From Metallyticus violacea (lineage: Eukaryota; Arthropoda; Insecta; Mantodea; Metallyticidae): a stretch of 64,000 nt of DNA. The stretch lies in NCBI GenBank assembly GCA_030762175.1, contig CM060831.1:85018001-85082000 (forward strand). The letters are read 5' to 3'. The position numbers and the translations under genes were made by a program. The notes under the pieces were generated by a model that saw only the letters and a program-made list of their open reading frames with translations, was not told where the DNA came from and ran no database searches. Numbering within the stretch: position 1 is the first letter of the stretch; each line of letters begins with the position of its first letter. Below are positions 1-11,123 of this stretch, one piece after another.

Positions 1-633
1 ATTTAGCTGTTAGATCATGCAAATACGAGGCACTGCTTTGGATGATATAACATATACTTAGGCATTGCAGCCCGCGAATCATTCGCAGAGCACAAAACCA
101 ACACTGCAGAACATCGACAGGATATATATTTCTTTCTAAAAAAAAAGACTTTATTTCTATGTAGAGCTTATATCATAGGTCAATAGATTTGATTTTTCAG
201 ATTGTATTTTGGAAATAATTTCAATACTTGAACCTAACATAAGCCTATTCTTCTCTGTTAAACCCCTGCCCCTTGCAGTAAACAGGTTCCCTGTTTTAAA
301 GAAAGCTATCAACTACATTCCGAATGGAAAAATCTTGCAATGCAGGAGCATGAAAACGAACATTGATACATCTAAATCTTCCGATGAATATTGGAAGAAA
401 GGTTTTGATATAAAATCTCTAGTCAATATTTCAATGTTTCCAAATTATTAAATTGTCATTTTCCTTCTCCCATGTCTCCCCTTTTCTATTCCCTCAATTG
501 AAGAGTTTTTAGTACTCTGAAAGACTTAAAAACCGCTCTTATAAATAGGCTGAACATTGAAAAATAATAACATTGAACGTTCGGACGGATGGAGGCAAAG
601 GGATGTTCTTTTTCGAATACATGAGAGATGATG

Positions 634-674
634 ATGACTTCGCTCAGCGCCAGGAAACTCGGATTAGATAAGCA
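634..674. promoter_or_regulatory. 41-bp block identical in both units (copy A)
   Basis: The 41 bases are identical to 25789-25829 in unit B, while the flanks are clearly diverged with indels. The core is CTCAGCGCCAGGAAACTCGG, more GC-rich than its surroundings. Exon 1 of the zinc-finger gene begins at a splice acceptor, so an upstream non-coding exon or promoter is expected. This block, about 6.5 kb upstream, is a candidate for it or for a regulatory element. Function is inference only. Confidence 0.3.
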
Positions 675-1177
675 AAAATGTTTTAATTTTTAACATATCT
701 TGTAATTTGCTTTTATTGATCTTATATATCTATTTCGTTGCAGTTATTAATGAAACGGCATTTTGGTGCAAAATCGTCTAATTTGACAATTTCTAGTGAG
801 CAATTTCATTAACAAGTGTTGGGAACACTTGTAAATAGGAGTTCGGACACAGAGGTGGTACTAGGCGAAGAAGAATAGAATGGTGAAGTTAAATAGTGAA
901 TGGTATACGTAACTTAGATTAGTGCTTAAGTGTGTGTTTGTGCAAAATTTGTATAGGCAAAGAATACACAAAAAATAAACACAGTTTTAAAAAAGCATCG
1001 TGCTACGAATAAACGCATTTCTATAGCTAAGTCATTTAGTAATAAACGGCAAAGAAAACTTGATTTTCACGTAAGCTCTTTAATAAGAATAGTAGCAGAG
1101 CAGAAGCAAAACTATAATTGTATAGCTATTCAGTCTTCCTTAATTTGATTAGACGTTGGTGATTAAAAGGTTAGCAC

Positions 1178-1245
<68 letters not shown>
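1178..1245. repeat. (AAT)n microsatellite, tail of a minus-strand LINE
   Basis: About 22 uninterrupted AAT units are followed by imperfect AAC/AAT units. Its position at the 3' end of the LINE lying on the minus strand fits the simple-repeat tails of some non-LTR elements. Confidence 0.8.
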
Positions 1246-1248
<3 letters not shown>

Positions 1249-1440
1249 CAATAACAATAATAATTTATTTGCTGTCAATATACTTGTGTACACAAGTTTC
1301 TGACTTTGTCAAAGAAAGTACAATTTACAAGGTATCCAGTGATACTTTCACAAAATTATATAGCAAATATATATCATGTACAAATTTAAGCAATCTTCAA
1401 CTCAATATTGTTTTCTATACCCACATGAAGCCAACATTCA
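1246..1440 (-). mobile_element. Second copy of the LINE 3' end (tail fragment)
   Basis: The text after the microsatellite (TTTATTTGCTGTCAATA, followed by TGACTTTGTCAAA) recurs after a second short AAT/AAC tract at 1441-1520 as TTTATTGGCTGTCAATA. The LINE 3' end is therefore present twice in tandem, either as two nested insertions or as a duplicated tail. No coding potential beyond the 3' UTR is seen. Confidence 0.5.
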
Positions 1441-2540
1441 GAATAATAATAATAACAACAATAATACTTTATTGGCTGTCAATAGACCTGCATTTACAAG
1501 TTACAGTCTTAGTCAAAAAGGAAACTAACATATTTACAAGTAACATTACATTTTGGTTACCACATTCTGCATATAATCTTCTACATTCTAGACTAAAATT
1601 AATAACAGAATTAGATCATCAGGACTAATTCATAATGAAACAACCTTACAGCTTTAGCCATTTAATATTTATTAAGGATATGAACAAATCATACTAGAGA
1701 TTAGTGGTAACATTGCCCATAACTCATCTAATCTGTATAGACATTTGTCAATAAGATACTTTTTCAACATATTCTTAAAAGAATTACCTTGTTTGGTTTT
1801 AATGAAAGTGGGAAATTTATTATACTGGATGATACATATACTATATGGATCTTTATTGCTCAATGTTTTAGTCTTATGCTCTCAATGATAATTATTAATT
1901 CCTCTCGTGTTGTATTCATAATGGTCTGTATTTAATGATATGTATTCCATTTTAGATTTTTTTAATAAAAGAACTTTATAGACGTACTACGACATGACTG
2001 TTAGTTTGTGATGTTTTCTAAATATTTCTTTCACAGATTGGCGACTAGTTAAATTGAATATGCATCTCATACTTCTTTTTTGTAATATAAATACTCTATT
2101 TAAATTAGAAAGCCTTGTCCCACCCCAGACTTCTATACCGTATGTTATATGAGAATATACCAATCCATAATAAACCATTTTACATGTGTCTCCTTCTAGC
2201 TGATTGGATGATTTTCTTAATAAATATATGTTGACACACAATTTTTTACAAAGCATAGCTACGTGATGGTTGAGGTTTAAATTTGTATCAATATAGATTC
2301 CAAGGAATTTGGTTTAGTTGGTTTGTTCAATTTTTGAATTATTAATATGTATTGTTAACTCATTTTCTTCCTTGTCACGAAACTCAAATAGCATTAATTT
2401 AGTTTTATCAACAATGAGTGTCAATTGTAAATTTTGTAAGTACTTTGACAAGTGTAACAAAGATATTGAGGCCTTTTCTTCCACTTATTTAAAAATTTGT
2501 TCAGCACATATTAGTGAAGTATCATCATCAACGAATCAAC
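1441..2540 (-). mobile_element. 5'-truncated LINE (non-LTR retrotransposon), 3' half of RT
   Basis: On the minus strand a degenerate reverse transcriptase reads from 2540 down to 1987. It starts at the catalytic box, read as FVDDDTSLI where FADDT is usual. It then gives a TKFLGIYID box, YYGLVYSHITYGIEVWGG and VFILQKRSMRCI, which are landmarks of the C-terminal part of jockey/CR1-type RTs. In-frame stops near 2310 and 2480 make it a dead copy. Its 5' junction at 2537-2548 abuts sequence (GAATCAACTGATATAG) that is continuous in unit B at 26471-26486, so it inserted after the duplication or was lost from B. The exact clade is uncertain. Confidence 0.75.
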
Positions 2541-2689
2541 TGATATAGTCTTTACTAAATTGTTGGCAGTGTGTGTACAGTATTTTAGTACTGAGTATTG
2601 TTCAACTTGATAACTGAAATGCTAGTATTATTGCTCCTGAAACTGAACCTAGAACAAAAAAAAAAAAATAAATTAAAATATCAAGACTT

Positions 2690-3000
2690 GGGTACAAAGA
2701 ACTAGTGTCATGTGTAATAATAATGATTATGATGATGATAATGATGACGATGCATATGTTCTAATGAAAAAAGAATTTCAAAGTAACTCCAATGTACTCA
2801 CATGTTGCATTTGTCATTCTTAATAGTTACCATTATCGCATGGCACACAATGAACATTGCATTTTTTATTCCAGAAACTTACAAGTGGATTTCTCTTTCT
2901 GTGGCACTTCGCCTTACTTACAATGTGCAAGTTTTCAATTTAATGATGAGACTGTAGTGTATAGTATGTATTAAACACTTTGTACCAACATTTGTAGAAG
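2690..3000 (+). pseudogene. hAT/DUF4371-like transposase remnant, unit A copy
   Basis: This is collinear with the better preserved copy at 26625-27110. Fragments of the same protein are visible, including a cysteine/histidine-bearing stretch ending ICHS and the reading ETYKWISL, but stops and indels break the frame. Presence in both units shows the fossil predates the duplication. Confidence 0.5.
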
Positions 3001-3344
3001 AAAGTTGAAGCAGGTTTTGGAGCTTGATGAAGAGGGTTTTAAATGAAATGGTATGAATGGAACGTTATATTTTGACTCCTTTGCAAATTAGTTAAGACAA
3101 GACCGTATCGGTTGCATGATAGTTCTTAATAAGTGAATATCTTCTATGAGAAATTAAATGCCATTCGTTATCCACAGCAGTCATACAGGGCCGGAGTGAG
3201 ATATTGTCAAGTCATTGCACTGTTTATACACTCAGCTGGTACAATCACTACAGAACAAAATACTGCACATAGTGCCAGTAATGTCATATCAATAAGTTTT
3301 ATACTTAATTGTCTTGTATCTCCTCTATACTTGAAATTTCTTCA

Positions 3345-4520
3345 TTCCATCTGCTAAATCACTATCATTATCATTATTTTCATCACGGCTTTCCATTCCA
3401 TTGTCATGAATAATAACTCTCCCAATTCTTTCTTCAATGAAACCACCTTTATTTCAGTACTCTTGTTCAATTTTTTCAATATGCTGGCATGGTTTCTCTC
3501 ATTCTGTTTGCCAATTTTTTGAAATGTTTTAATTTGAAAACTAAATTTTTGGTGACTACACATTGTTTGACATCTCCCTGTATTAATTCAATGAAATTAA
3601 CACATGGGTGGTAAGATGAAAGCCTTAGGGTATTTTGGTTGTGTTCAAACATATTTGATAAATTAGATATTTTTTCTGAGCTGGCTTATTGGCTATGATT
3701 AAATCGTACAAATGTATCTTTTTCCTGTAATTATGAAATGGAATATTATCAGTTGGTATCCAAGACTACACATACTTTTCTCTTTCTTTTTCAAAGAATT
3801 TGCTGTTGCTCGCTTATGTAACAAAATATTATGATATGAGGCATTGTCAATTATTAAAATGCATTTTGGTATATTTAGAATTAACATTGTTCAAACCATT
3901 TTTGCAGAGTAATCATTGTTAATTTATTTATGAAAGTGTCCTGTTTTTTTGTTGTGATCTGTAAATGAGTAGAGTAAATGGTATGAACACAAACTTTCCA
4001 CCTGAGTTTACTACAATCAGTTGCTTTCCTATTTAGGCACCATGAAATCAGATCAACATTTTGGGACTGTGTGACTGATGTGTATGAAAGTCTCATCTTC
4101 ATACATTAACGGGCATCCTTCAGCTCTGTAATTGCAAAGGAAAGTAAGATGATGGGTATGATGGCTTTTTTTGTCGTTTCGTTTAAACCCCAATTTTTAC
4201 ATTATAGTTCGAATGCTTGTACATGTATCTTGAAAAATAACACTTTATTGAAACTCCTGTACCATCCTTTTTATTGTAGGCACAGTCTTTTCTTTGGCAT
4301 AGAAGTTGTATATAATGTGTATATTTACATACTTATCAAAATTTTGGATTTCCGTTAGTTGTTGTGTACGATTATGTTTCACTCCCATAGTTCCAAAAGA
4401 AGAAGTTGCATCTTCTTATGTTTTTGTTTCTCCTGCACTATTCTGTAAACTGAAGTGTACAAGGTTCTTATGGCTACAGCAACACTTTATACCTTCTTTG
4501 TAATATTCGGGAGAAAATCG
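3345..4520 (-). pseudogene. IS630/mariner-like DDE endonuclease relic, unit A copy
   Basis: Read on the minus strand, pieces in shifting frames give a DDE-superfamily endonuclease: a TLQKWFEQ segment, then IPKCILIIDNASYHN (the D-N-A box) and LLHKRATANSLKK. An acidic, Asn/Asp-rich C-terminus follows near 3360-3420. The first catalytic region (DET) and the N-terminal TPG-type box are better seen in unit B at 28110-28860. Similar single-ORF transposase-derived proteins are widespread in insects. Here the frame is broken many times, so it is a fossil that predates the duplication. Confidence 0.6.
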
Positions 4521-5359
4521 CTCCTTAGGTTAAGCCTCTTGTTTCAAAAACTCATAAGCATTCATTACAATCTCACGTCTTTGACTATACCGAGTTTTAA
4601 CTGATATTATAGGAGGCACTTTCTCAGAGGTAGTTATTACTTGTTTCTGCATACAATCCTGATTACATAAAATCTTGCACTCAATCGTACTTTAGATTAG
4701 ACAGACTAGAGCACACTTGAGTTGTAAATTTGGATCAAGTTATTGTAAGTTGAACAATTTGCGAATATTCATTTAGGTAAGCTGGCTACCTACTCCTTCA
4801 CTGATCGTCGTGCTTCAAGATCTTTTGTGCGATCTATACACCTGTTTTTAACTATTGCCAAGAAAGACTTAATGCCATTTTCCTTAAAATGGATTATAAT
4901 AAATATGATGGTATCCCAAGTAAGTCCATTAGTTTAAGATGTGAGTTATTTAGAAGCTCTTGTATTTTATAAAGGCTAGTGTTGCTTACCTGTTTATAAA
5001 TTTATATGCAGTTGGGGGACATCATCGGCCATTTTTTTCCAGATTTGTCTTTGGTAAATGTTGGTTATCTTGGGTAAATATAGTCAAAACGACCATGAGA
5101 AGCAAATGCATCAGGAATTCACAAAAGTACACTCTACACACTCTTGCACAACCACAATCACAAGATAAGGTAAAGTATAACCTGTGCACGAGGTAAGCTA
5201 TTCTCTTGCAATACCTTAGTTGGTACAAAAGAAGTACAAGTACAAGAGTTGAATAAGATGTAAAAGTTGAGGTTTCATTTAACCAAATAAGCTGCCAGTC
5301 AAATGGAAATTTGAACTGAAATTTTCTTAGAAGTATACACATTTATGAAACACTGCATC

Positions 5360-5592
5360 ATATGGCCTAGGTCGTTAAGGTGTGGACTCATTAGTGGGAG
5401 GTCTATAGTTCAAATCATGCCAGGACCATCCTTTCTGACTGAGGTTTTTTAACAAAGCCGGGGAGGTGCCCTAAACTTAGGCCTGGAATGTTTCCTTCCT
5501 TGAAAAAGCTCTTCCGTAATATATCATTTCATCTTATGTATCATCAATGTTCACATGTGATGCCTCAGTAGTAAAAAGAGTGTTAAATACCA
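5360..5592 (+). mobile_element. tRNA-derived SINE, family A
   Basis: The head GGCCTAGGTCGTTAAGG matches a pol III A box, and AGTTCAAATC sits at the B-box position. The family body follows (GGGGAGGTGCCCTAAACTTA, then AGGCCTGGAATG), and the family tail (GCCTCAGTAGTAAAAA) is at the 3' end. It is diverged, and the aligned part of unit B has no SINE here. Confidence 0.8.
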
Positions 5593-5929
5593 TTCAAAAA
5601 GTTATAAAAACTTACTATTAAGTTAGTGTACAAATTATTACAGGAAGATGAATTATGGCAGAATGAGCACAGATTTTCTTGTTATAGTTCTGAGTTTGTG
5701 GCCGCAAGTATCCAGTGATAAACTTAGATGTTCCATATTGAATTTTGCTTACCCTATACAATTATAGGTAAACTAAATTCTGAGTAATTGTTATTATAAT
5801 GTGTTAAATGAAATTATGCAATGTTTACCCAAAGACATAAAGAATTGCTTTTAAGTCCACTTTTGTATGGTCTCAGACTTAGTTACAAGGAGTCATTAAG
5901 GAAACTAAAAATGGATATAGAACTGAAAT

Positions 5930-6400
5930 TAATAATATGAAAAGTTCTTTTATTACTCAACATATTCTCTGTACAGTTATGCACCTGTTCTCATCATTTC
6001 ACAAGCCTCTGGAATCTAGCATTAAATTCCTTGAACTAGTGTCACAACCATTCAGTGACTTCCCCTCCCTCATATTGATGGGGAAAAAGTTCATCCATAA
6101 GATGCTGTTTTATAGTGCCAAACGAATAGAACTTGCTTGAAGTAAGGTGATGTATATACAGGGATGCCCAAGGACTTCCTACTTTAAATTTTGCACCATC
6201 TCATTTATCTTGTTAGTGGTTTGAGGATGTAAATTTTCATCCAAGAGAAACATGCCATTGGTGAAGAGTTCTTATCTTTTCTGTTGAATGGTCTCATAAA
6301 ATTTCCTGAGAATGTTGCACTAGCAATTAGGATATACTAAATTGTCATTGAGGCTGGACTGCAGTGGGCAGTATGTCTTCATAATCTGAGAAGACTTTCA
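5930..6400 (-). pseudogene. mariner-type transposase fossil, unit A copy
   Basis: Minus-strand reading gives NILRKFYETIQQK, then FLLDENLHPQTTNKINEM and the C-terminal stretch ending near 5930. This is the region around the second Asp (D-N-x-x-P-H box) of mariner transposases, with several stops. The same fossil at 30480-30960 is clearer. It predates the duplication. Confidence 0.55.
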
Positions 6401-7190
6401 GCATGACTTTCCTGGAAGGTGGTGTCACTGAATGTTTTTCTCCATAGATGATGCACAATGTTTTCACTTACCCTAGTGATGCATGCTTTGTTTGTGTCTG
6501 GTGAACGGAAGACTGAAGTAGGTCATGCTTTGTGAACAGCCAATAGCAGCAGCTATAATGTCTATGGTTTTTCTTCTGTTTGCTTTGATTAAGTTTTCTT
6601 TTTATTCAAGTAGCAAATTTGCCTGTATGGCCTTCTTTGTTGGCCAGCTTATGCAGTAATCATCTTTGATATGTGTCCACTCTTTAGGGAATTTCAGCAC
6701 CCAATTGTAACAGGCACTTTTCGTCATAGATGGGAAGATATATTAATGAATATTCTTTGATGCCATAACTTCAGCCTGCAAAAAGCTCAGAATGGACTAC
6801 TGTTTCAGGGTTGTACATTCACTTGAGATGTTGCCATCTTCCCACTGCTGTTTTGCTATTGTAAATATCAATCGTCTTGTTTGGAGTGTCGCCAATTTCT
6901 ACTGGAATAATGCTGCTATCTAGAAGCCATTCCTCAGGTGCCTGATCAAATATGAAATATCCCACATTCATTATAACTTACTGAATGACTCACGTCTTAT
7001 ATTTGCATTGACTAAACAGAAATGTCCATGTATTTCACTAATTTGAAAGTAATGTGACAACTGGAACTTTTTTAAAAGGCACATTTCCTATTATCTGCCC
7101 TACATTTTGCTATTGTCACCATTGCTTATGCAACATTTTTTTTCTATTAGATTTTCATTACAAATAATTCTATATTTTCTTCTTTTGCAG
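6400..7190. other. Sequence shared by both units, no gene recognised
   Basis: This stretch is collinear with about 30960-31980 in unit B, where a SINE interrupts it. No convincing reading frame was found. It ends at the acceptor (TTTTGCAG) of exon 1, so the last part is probably intron. Confidence 0.5.
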
Positions 7191-7226
7191 TATTAGAGAT
7201 TCATAAGTAAAAAATAGTCTAAGAAA

Positions 7227-7349
7227 ATGAATATCAGTTTACACATTAAAGAAGAACTAAAGGACACTGATACATGTTCACCTCAGTTGAAACAACCAGA
7301 AGCTATTGGGGAAAATTCCTATGATGCTGCTCATGATCCTGAGTTAAAG
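7227..7349 (+). CDS. C2H2 zinc-finger gene copy A, exon 1 (start codon exon)
   Basis: The exon runs from an acceptor at 7190/7191 (TTCTTTTGCAG) through a 36-nt 5' UTR to ATG at 7227 and ends in AAG at a GTAAGC donor, phase 0, giving 41 codons. The peptide starts MNISLHIKEELKD. IKEE fits the SUMO-acceptor pattern (hydrophobic-K-x-E), common in N-termini of insect C2H2 factors. Copy B exon 1 (32017-32142) matches at 30 of 41 residues, with conserved splice sites. The product would be a nuclear DNA-binding factor by family, but the finger exon of this copy is damaged, so function is doubtful. Confidence 0.75.
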
Positions 7350-8965
7350 GTAAGCAGCAAACCATTCATAGAAAGTGTTCTTCATTATATATTTCTAGCA
7401 ATAAAAACATTTATATAGGTTTTTAACACGTGCATATATGACAGTAAATCTTTGATATATTAATGTCTTCCTTATGTATGTGGAAATGTTTGCAACAAAA
7501 GTTATTGTAAAATAAGTGCTAAATAAACCATTCTTTTTTAAGTTGCTTCCAATATTTTCCAGAATTTCAGCAATCATTTCATTCTAATGATACCAATTCT
7601 TAATATAACATTATCCTAGGGGTTCTTCAACTATTTTGCCCTTGTTGATACATGCCTTATACAGTGTCTTCATTCCAAGAATTAATCAAACCTGCATGCC
7701 ATGTGCAAGCAATTATTGACTTTAATTGTACGGTAGAATCAGCTGCTACTGCTGTAAATCATCATTTAGTTGCTTCAGGGATAAATGCAGCTTGTGCTCT
7801 GTATGAACTTCTTGTTAAATTTGTGTATTATGGTGTATGTAATATGAGATTTCCATTAGAACACAGCATGTTTATTTACCACTGCTATGTAACAAAGGAA
7901 TCACACAAATATTGCAGAAAAAAATTGTGTGATAGATTGCTTTGAGTATTGCATCCCAAACTTGCAGGTACCAAATTAGAGATATTTCAATTTATGAGTA
8001 ATCAGAACCAGAAAAATTATATTAATAGAGGAAAATTTGACGAGACTCCTAGTGTGTGTCCAGCGGATTATGGAAGTCATTTTAACTGGAACATATTCTA
8101 ATATTTTTAAATTTATTCTTAACATATTCAATAAATTCTATTGGAATATTGGTGCAGGATGTATAAAGAAGGTAAGAAATGACAAAATGGAAATGTATTA
8201 TATGGCAGATAGAAAAGAAACATTTGTACATGATTTTATACAGCTAAGAATTAGAGAAAGTATTGACATTAATTAACTGAGGGGAAATGTTTGTGAACAT
8301 CTAATGATGGGAATAATTTCCCCTTGAACAGTGAAATAAGCTTTCAGTCTTGCTTGTATCTTGGTGGTCTGCTTGCTCACCTTTGCTGCTGCAAGTAGGT
8401 CATGGCATGCATAAAAGGGAAGAGAGGTTTGCCAATAGTGGCTTACAAGAGTGCATTTTTCTTGAGAATTACTCATTCTTTTAAGCAGCAAAGTTCAGCC
8501 ACAAAGAAAAAGAATGTGTGTGTGTGTGTGGGGGGGGATTTAATAAATTCTAATAAGAGTTTTCTATTATTCCTTAAGCAAAATTTAAATAATCATGACC
8601 TTAGTAATTTTTTTTTGGTTATTTTGAATCTGTGGTCTTTACCTTTTATTTCCAATCCTATAACTGATATTGCTTGCACTTATATTGTCGCCACTTATTG
8701 GCATATGTCCAATGATATTTTTTAAGCTTAAAATAATATGTATAAACAGGCTAAATATGATTAGGCTTAATTTTAACACCTGTTTCTGCATGACTTGCAC
8801 TTGTCACATTTGATACAGAAACTGTAACTCTTATATCTCAACCATTTCTGCAGTCAACTTCTTCTTTCTTAATTCACACTATACTTCTCTAATAATTATA
8901 TCATGAGCTTTGACAAAAATCTAAAAATATATTATATACATCTAGCCATATTTTAATAACAAACA
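7350..8965 (+). other. Intron 1 of zinc-finger copy A, first part
   Basis: This is intronic sequence collinear with 32143-32654 plus 33981-35180 in unit B. An open stretch at 7652-7945 (97 codons) is not kept open in unit B and shows no recognised family, so I do not call it a gene. Confidence 0.6.
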
Positions 8966-9261
8966 GTCGGTCCTGGTGGTGTAGTGGTTACCATACTTGC
9001 CTCCTAAACCCAAGATTGCGGGTTCGAACCCGGCCAGGACGGATGAATTTTTTCGGGCGTAAATATCCTAAGCATGGCTTCCTTCAGAAGGGAAGTAAAG
9101 CAGTGGGTCCCGTGTCGCACATTTACGGCACGATAAAGAACCTCAAGCCTAAAAAAAGAGGCCTTTGAGCAAAATTTGTCGGCCATTTCATGCCCTGAAT
9201 AGAATGGGACCCTGATGACCTGAGATGTTAAAGAGCGTCCGTAAAAAAAAAAAAATAATAA
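8966..9261 (+). mobile_element. tRNA-derived SINE, family B, with perfect 12-bp target duplication
   Basis: The element is flanked by TAATAACAAACA at 8954-8965 and 9262-9273. The head at 8971-9041 is tRNA-like: GTCCTGG pairs with CCAGGAC as a complete 7-bp acceptor stem, the A box is TGGTGTAGTGGTTA and the B box GGGTTCGAACCC. A family body of about 220 bp follows, and then an A/AAT-rich tail. Unit B keeps the empty site at about 35168 (AATAACAAACATTTATT), so the insertion is younger than the duplication. Confidence 0.9.
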
Positions 9262-9540
9262 TAATAACAAACATTTCTCAATGTTTTAATAATCATGGCA
9301 TTATTCATTGTTCTACCCTTTCTACATCATGATTGAAATGGCAATAATCTCTTTTATTCTCTTCTGCTCAGTATTTTATTCTTTCTCCTAAAATTAGACA
9401 GCTGTGAGTTTCCTCTATAATTACACAGGTTTCTTTCACTTCCCCTTGCTTTATATTCTTTCCATTTTTTTATAAATAAATTAATTACAGTTCTTACATT
9501 TGTCTTCATAAGTTTATATAAATACATAATTACATTGAAT

Positions 9541-9723
9541 CTGTCGTCTTAACACTCTTCATGCTTCACTAACCTTAAATATATATGGAACCGGTTTCAA
9601 AGATATGTTATCTCCATCTTCGGCCGTGGACGACTGGTGTGAACGGTTGTTGTTCCGTATATATTTAAGGTGGTTCCGTATATATTTAAGGTTAGTGAAG
9701 CATGAAGAGTGTTAAGACAACAG
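9541..9723. mobile_element. Inverted pair of Penelope-like element tips, interior missing
   Basis: The left 53 bases (CTGTCGTCTTAACACTCTTC onward, to GGAACC) are the reverse complement of the right 53 with about two mismatches. The text resembles the outer ends of the Penelope-like elements at 36180-36260 and 39090-39170: a CACTCTT box, GCTTCACT, then GGAACCGGTTTC and a TTCGGCC box. A 21-bp piece is tandemly doubled near 9651-9691. Flanks match the flanks of the large inverted pair in unit B, so it occupies the same locus. Confidence 0.65.
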
Positions 9724-10520
9724 ATTCAATTCACATCAGCTTCACTGTGTTAGTTCCATATGAAAACTTTTTTAAAGATTTACAATTTTTAAAAAATTTT
9801 GACATAATTACATATTTATTGTAGATACATGTAAATATCTTAACTCTATAATGTAATTTCGAATAAGAACTTATTTGTATAAAAATTGTGTTCTAAGAAT
9901 AGGTTTTTAACACTTTATGAAATGTAGTGCTTGAAGTGCTTTTAAATGAGGTTGGTAACTTATTATACGAATTGCATCTTTACGTATACTTTTTATAAGT
10001 CTGTGAATCCTAATGGTAATTTTTTTCCATCTCTTTTCAAGAATTGGGAAAAAATTACTCCTGTAATATATGCTAGTTTTATGTAAGTAAATGGAGTTCG
10101 GTGTAAACAAGTTGAATATATAAGTGTAGGATATATAATTTTTTGTTTGTCTGCATTTATTAAGGTGCATTGTAAAAATGTCAAAGAAAATAATGTACAC
10201 TAAATTTAATGAGTTCAATCGTATACAATTATTGAAGTAAATTGTTAGAAGTAAATGCATATTTTATGCAATTTATTCAGCAGGCCTGAGAATTGACATT
10301 TCGCCTTCTTGACTCTTAGAATAAACTGTTTTTATTTATATTAAAATATTTATACTAAATCAGACAATCAAACATTTTATAGTTTAAAATGTAGATAAGT
10401 TAACCTTTTAGTGTGATAAGTTTTAGAACAGATTAATACATTCCTTTTAATCCCCCTTTTAAACCCCTTTAAAATTCCTCTATTAAATAGTAATTTCCAC
10501 TTCTTATCTCTAATAAGAAA

Positions 10521-10631
10521 ATGAATATCAGTTTATACATTAAAGAAGAACAAAAGGACACTGATACATGTTTACCTCAGTTAAAACTAGAAACTCATGC
10601 AGAAAATTTTTCTGAAAGTAGACACCTGTGA
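10521..10631 (+). pseudogene. Extra copy of zinc-finger exon 1 inside intron 1
   Basis: ATG at 10521 opens 36 codons beginning MNISLYIKEEQKDTDTC, clearly a third version of exon 1, then TGA at 10629-10631. The homologous exon ends in AAG before a donor. Here the similarity is lost after AENFSES and no GTAAGC donor is present. It is probably a remnant of another duplicated exon. An alternative first exon that ends as a mini-ORF is less likely. Confidence 0.65.
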
Positions 10632-10867
10632 GCAGAATTTATCTGTCTTTTCACTCCTGGAGTTTGGCAGAACTAGGAAGAGTAGTAAGGAAAGATATAA
10701 TAAGGTAGAGAGAGGATTTTGAAATATTGACATAGATGATTATAATTAAGTAGTAACAATATATTAAATGAATGTTTTAAGTACCAAAGAGATGCATTGG
10801 AAAAATGGAATTAGTTTGGGGTGGTGGGGAAAATGTTTGAAAAAATTGGAATGGCGATATTAACATT

Positions 10868-11123
10868 TGAGGTCATTAGCATCCTGTCCTATTCAGGGCA
10901 TGAAACGGCCTACAAATTTTGCTCAGAGGCCTCTTCTTTCAGGTTTGAGGTTCTTTTTCGTGCCATAAATGTATGACACGGGACCCATGGCTTTACTTCC
11001 CTTCTGAAGGAAGCCATACTTAGGATTTTTACACCGGAAAAAATCCATCAATCTTGGCCGGGTTTGAACCTGCAATCTTCGGTTTAGAAGGCAAATAGGT
11101 TACCACTACACCACCAGGACCGA
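10868..11123 (-). mobile_element. tRNA-derived SINE, family B, minus strand
   Basis: In reverse complement the head GTCCTGGTGGTGTAGTGGTA and the B-box region near 11060-11075 are followed by the family body (a GGGTCCCGTGTC box and GAGGCCTC). The tail stops after the ATGACCTCA motif, so the 3' end is truncated relative to 8966-9261. It is not seen in the aligned part of unit B. Confidence 0.85.

Noticed and set aside
1269..1628. 119-codon + strand frame
   Set aside because: Antisense to the LINE 3' UTR and interrupted by its simple-repeat tract; no protein features.
7652..7945. 97-codon + strand frame in intron 1 of copy A
   Set aside because: The paralogous sequence in unit B has stops and the mariner insertion; no family recognised.
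8971..9041. tRNA gene with cloverleaf-like head and perfect acceptor stem
   Set aside because: It is the head of a repeated SINE with a target duplication, body and A-rich tail; no free-standing tRNA gene is supported here or in the other SINE heads.
9907..10260. 117-codon minus-strand frame in intron 1 of copy A
   Set aside because: A faint likeness to a LINE C-terminus was considered, but the aligned region of unit B (39230-39420) does not keep it open and no motif is secure.
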